A stretch of 64,000 nt of DNA from Armatimonadota bacterium (GTDB taxonomy: Bacteria; Armatimonadota; Armatimonadia; Armatimonadales; Capsulimonadaceae): positions 1 to 64,000 of the forward strand of contig JANXMY010000150.1 of assembly GCA_025354405.1 (NCBI GenBank). Direction: 5' to 3'. The translations under genes were made by a program, and so were the position numbers. Under the pieces are notes generated by a model, which saw nothing but the letters and a program-made list of their open reading frames with translations, had not been told where the DNA came from and ran no database searches. The first letter of the stretch is position 1. Each line of letters starts with the position of its first letter. Below, piece after piece: positions 61,365-64,000 of the stretch.

Positions 61365-61569
61365 GCAAAATCCTCTCTGTATTGCGATGCACTCGAAAAG
61401 CCACAAATAAATGAAAAAAGGCCCTAGAAAACTCAGTTTTTTGGGGTCATCAGAACAAGGAATTTACTTCGATACGGAGCGCCGTCAATATGCCCCTGCC
61501 CACTGCGAAAAAAACGCGAAAATGGTATACTGCGACCCGTATGGTTGGAATTCACTGTCAGGGCGCACG

Positions 61570-62049
61570 ATGGAAAACATGAAACTTTACTCCAAACAAA
61601 TTCAGCAGGGCAAGCCGATATTTCTCCTCGCGACCGACGGTGACCCGAAAACGCGGGCGAGCAAGGGGCTGCTGGTTTCCGTGAAATTGAAAACTGTGGA
61701 GCGTGTCCGAGACCTGCCTGCAGTGCTCAAGGTAGGCTTCTGGAAGCCGATCACCGGCAGCGATCCGACGCTGGACGCTCTTGCCAGTCTGGTTCCCGCG
61801 CTGCGGCCCTATCGTGGAATCGAAGTACGTTTGACCACCGGCAAGACCGCCTGGATTTGCTGGCGGCAATGGTCGAGCGAGGATGCAAATGCCCAGGCTC
61901 TGCTGACACAGGCTACCTCCGCACTGGTCGCTCCCAAATATGAGCCGGACGGGGACTATTATCTGGCAGTTCAGGCAATGAGCGTGCTGGGCGGGGAAGT
62001 CCTGGACCCGCCTCGCTCGCGCCTCGTCGTGCCAGACGACACGTACTAA
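61570..62049 (+). CDS. Hypothetical protein
   Basis: This protein is 159 residues if ATG 61570 is used; the frame is open to 61411, and ATG 61579 is another option. It has no signal peptide. It is a mixed alpha-beta protein with KPIFLLATDGDPKTRASKG, VGFWKPITGSDPTLDALASL, and EVRLTTGKTAWICWRQW. I do not recognise the family. A TATACT box near 61528 could promote it. Confidence 0.55.
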   Translation: MENMKLYSKQIQQGKPIFLLATDGDPKTRASKGLLVSVKLKTVERVRDLPAVLKVGFWKPITGSDPTLDALASLVPALRPYRGIEVRLTTGKTAWICWRQWSSEDANAQALLTQATSALVAPKYEPDGDYYLAVQAMSVLGGEVLDPPRSRLVVPDDTY

Positions 62050-62121
62050 AAGCACGAATTCAAACCTGGCAATAATACCAAAAAACTTTCGTCGTTTTTG
62101 CGGTCACCACTCAAAACGTAC

Positions 62122-62150
62122 TTGCGGACAGGCAGAATATGTGCTAGAAT
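62122..62150 (+). promoter_or_regulatory. Promoter of the DUF1844 gene
   Basis: TTGCGG (62122-62127) and TAGAAT (62145-62150) are separated by 17 bp, about 50 nt before the ATG at 62203. Confidence 0.6.
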
Positions 62151-62202
62151 AAGCCCCGTCAGCAAAAATCCCAGACAGAGCAGAGCGGCGGTAAAAATCA
62201 GC

Positions 62203-62634
62203 ATGGCGGAATCAGAAACAGGATTTACATTTGTCGACAAGCGGAATGCTCAGTCCGATCCTTCCGATGAGAACGTGTCGGGAGTTCTGACAGACACTGC
62301 CACTGATGAAGTGGCCGAGACAAAAGAAGAGGCCGCTGAAAGGCAGCAGTCGCCGGGGACCTACGATCTCATTGGCTACTGTTTGAACTTGCTGGCTTCT
62401 CAGGCCTGGCAAAAGCTGGGGCTGCTGGCCGATCCGCAGACGGGTGAAGCAAAGCTCGATCTGATCGAAGCGAAACTTGCAATCGATGTCGTTGGTGACC
62501 TGGCCGCGCATCTCGAGTCCGCATCGGACACTCAGGTACCCTCTGACATGCGGCGCGAGCTGCGTGTGCTGCTGAATGATCTGCGTTTGAATTATGTCGC
62601 CCGGCGTGGCGATGAAATCCCAAACTCTCTTTAA
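62203..62634 (+). CDS. DUF1844 family protein
   Basis: This 143-residue protein has an acidic, low-complexity N-terminal half and a C-terminal helical domain. The latter reads DLIGYCLNLLASQAWQKLGLLADPQTGEAKLDLIEAKLAIDVVGDLAAHL, the DUF1844 signature (QA..LG...P.TGE...DL..AK..ID). The family has no known function. It is often near ribosome or translation genes, but not here. Confidence 0.8.
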   Translation: MAESETGFTFVDKRNAQSDPSDENVSGVLTDTATDEVAETKEEAAERQQSPGTYDLIGYCLNLLASQAWQKLGLLADPQTGEAKLDLIEAKLAIDVVGDLAAHLESASDTQVPSDMRRELRVLLNDLRLNYVARRGDEIPNSL

Positions 62635-62700
62635 TATCGAATCATTTTACACATATTCCAGTAACATCGGATTTTTTTCATTCTAGAAGGCAACGTCGCT

Positions 62701-63258
62701 ATGATTCGAAGCAATCTTCCCCTCCCATTTCTATACCGGCTTCGGCTTCAGGCCGGAGCAGCCGCCCGAAGGGCGATCTCGGCCCCGGTGAACTACCGCG
62801 ATGCGCGGCCCATGAGCACGGGGAGACGGACCTCGACGTCCCGGCTGGCAGCGCGGCGCGTCGCGCCCGGAGATGCCGCCCAATTCTGGCAGCTCTTTAT
62901 TGATCAGTATGAATCTTTTACCGGTGTGCTTTGCGCCTCCGCAAAAGCCGGATGCGACAGCCACCGAGAATCGGAATACGCCCAGCTCCGCCGCTGGTTT
63001 GTTGCGAACTACTACCGCACTGCGTCCCGCGTTCGGCCCTATTTGGAAGCCGAATTCGGTGCGGCGGACGCGCTGCCCAGTATCGTTGATTACGCAGGCC
63101 AGCGGCGCTGCCTGGATGCGCTGGAGGCTCTGTTTCTCCCGCCGACACTGCGGGAAGTTCTGAAGCACGATACCGGCGACCTGATACCCCGGGTCGCCCG
63201 GATCAGCGAGGCGATTTATCGCTGCCATGCTGATTGGGAAGCCGGGCAGGCTGCTTAG
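62701..63258 (+). CDS. Hypothetical helical protein
   Basis: This 185-residue protein has an Arg-rich N-terminal third and a helical C-terminal part (AAQFWQLFIDQYESFTGVLC, ANYYRTASRVRPYLEAEFGAA). An AGAAGG sequence precedes the ATG. No family is recognised. A terminator follows, and the genes at 62203 and 62701 are on one strand. Confidence 0.6.
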   Translation: MIRSNLPLPFLYRLRLQAGAAARRAISAPVNYRDARPMSTGRRTSTSRLAARRVAPGDAAQFWQLFIDQYESFTGVLCASAKAGCDSHRESEYAQLRRWFVANYYRTASRVRPYLEAEFGAADALPSIVDYAGQRRCLDALEALFLPPTLREVLKHDTGDLIPRVARISEAIYRCHADWEAGQAA

Positions 63259-63269
63259 ACCCAAAACTG

Positions 63270-63309
63270 AACCGCCCTCCGCCAGCAATTGGCGAAGGGC
63301 GGTTTTTTT
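63270..63309. terminator. Rho-independent terminator after the hypothetical gene
   Basis: Stem AACCGCCC/GGGCGGTT, with an inner CGCCA/TGGCG stem, is followed by seven T residues on the plus strand. The other side has AGTTTTG, so it may also end the minus-strand STAS gene. Confidence 0.88.
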
Positions 63310-63333
63310 GCGGCAAAGTCGCTTCACTGTCCG

Positions 63334-63702
63334 TCATGCGGCGATGGGTAATGGATGCGTCCGGATTACGGTAAGGGCATCCTCATTCGTATCATACAGC
63401 TGGAATATCTTTACCAGCCGTGTGATCTCAAAGGCGCGCCGCACAAATGGAGTCGTCGAGACGAGGCTGATGCCTCCCTCGTGCTCCCGTACACGGCGGA
63501 CAGCATCCACCATGACGCCGAGCGCCGCGCTATCCAGATACGGCACCTCTGCCAGATTGATGATAATCTGGTGATGGCCTTTTTCAATCAGTTCACGGAG
63601 CGTGTCACGCATATCCGCGCAGGTGTGCAGGTCAATTTCGCCTTTAAGAGCGACAATTGGTATCTGATCGTCAGTTATTTGTGTTTTTATTTCGAGATTC
63701 AA
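63334..63702 (-). CDS. STAS-domain anti-sigma factor antagonist-like protein
   Basis: The start is TTG at 63702 with AAGGAGG placed eight bases before it; the longer frame to 63810 is not needed. The 122-residue lone STAS domain reads IPIVALKGEIDLHTCADMRDTL and NLAEVPYLDSAALGVMVDAVRRVREHEG. The Ser in DSAA is the likely phosphorylation site. It probably takes part in a partner-switching pathway with a kinase encoded elsewhere. It is a distant paralogue of the gene at 19848-20189; both use TTG followed by Asn. Confidence 0.87.
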   Translation of the reverse strand: MNLEIKTQITDDQIPIVALKGEIDLHTCADMRDTLRELIEKGHHQIIINLAEVPYLDSAALGVMVDAVRRVREHEGGISLVSTTPFVRRAFEITRLVKIFQLYDTNEDALTVIRTHPLPIAA

Positions 63703-63988
63703 ATGGACTTCCTCCTTCGGCACCGATTTTTCTTCCCTGGCAACGCCAACTTCTTTTCCCTGGTCGCAAGATCTTATAAAGTCAAATTTACCCGTTTCCG
63801 TACCAGTCAAAACGAATGTCTGCCCACCATCGAAAATCCTGGGAAATTTACCCGAACCCCTTTTTCTCGTTTAAGTGCAATCATGAGTCGCACACGATTT
63901 ACCGGACAAGACAGGAGAAACCGTGCTCCGTGGGGAACAAGTGTTGCGACACTCACTGACCTGAGTCACACTAACAGAGGAGATTTTT

Positions 63989-64000
63989 ATGGAATATCGG
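63989..64000 (+). CDS. Start of an unidentified gene (partial)
   Basis: ATG at 63989 is preceded by AGAGGAGA. Only MEYR is visible before the window ends. Nothing can be said of function. Confidence 0.45.

Overview
The window is 64 kb of chromosome from a moderately GC-rich bacterium. It looks like core genome with several accessory blocks, and I see no phage, integrase, transposase or CRISPR array. The mixture of features recalls Armatimonadota: F1 ATPase genes split from atpA, an ispD-ispF fusion, a SEDS-penicillin-binding-protein fusion, DUF4397 and STAS proteins, and abundant palindromic intergenic repeats. That phylum call is inference and low confidence.

Layout. 0-0.5 kb holds the end of tuf, rpmG and tRNA-Trp, closed by a terminator. 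0.6-2.3 kb holds a lipoprotein, a small hypothetical gene and a TlpA-like thioredoxin. 2.6-9.7 kb is a housekeeping run: atpG, atpD, atpC, a PIN-TRAM membrane protein, ispDF, hpf and a phosphofructokinase with pyrophosphate-type active-site residues. 10-16.6 kb has a PfkB sugar kinase, an SDR enzyme, a TPR-polysaccharide deacetylase and a large HhH-FtsW/RodA-PBP fusion. 16.6-19.1 kb has a palindromic repeat and a LuxE/LuxC-like fatty-acid reductase pair without luciferase. 19-25.9 kb holds signalling and repair genes: STAS, a Ser/Thr kinase, an ArsB-like transporter, tRNA-Glu, HIT, family-4 UDG and HAD. 25.8-29.8 kb, on the minus strand, has a retinal-making pair (lycopene cyclase plus Brp/Blh beta-carotene cleavage enzyme), a Lon-N domain protein and lipB. 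29.8-40.5 kb has a TauE-like permease, a pseudopilin, two secreted proteins, a lipid kinase, a CobS-like protein, an aldehyde dehydrogenase, an epimerase, a YqhA protein and a K+-independent type proton pyrophosphatase (hppA).

40.6-57.2 kb is the standout: fifteen consecutive minus-strand genes, tightly spaced or overlapping, behind one near-consensus promoter and a divergent Lrp/AsnC regulator. They encode a heme-dependent oxidative N-demethylase with its reductase and DmmA-like partner, the three split glutamate-synthase domains of an N-methylglutamate synthase (MgsABC/GlxBCD type), two GlnT/GmaS-type glutamine synthetase homologues, a sarcosine-oxidase-like flavoprotein, a DUF1989-GcvT fusion, a SoxG-like protein, an acyl-CoA-dehydrogenase-like enzyme, a creatininase-family hydrolase, a cupin and an APC permease. 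Together they suggest a catabolic route for a methylated amine: uptake, oxidative demethylation, capture of the amine on glutamate, and release of the methyl group to tetrahydrofolate.

58-64 kb has aconitase, three small conserved or hypothetical proteins and a second STAS protein. The intergenic spaces carry at least four families of palindromic or short tandem repeats, several with compensatory changes in their stems.
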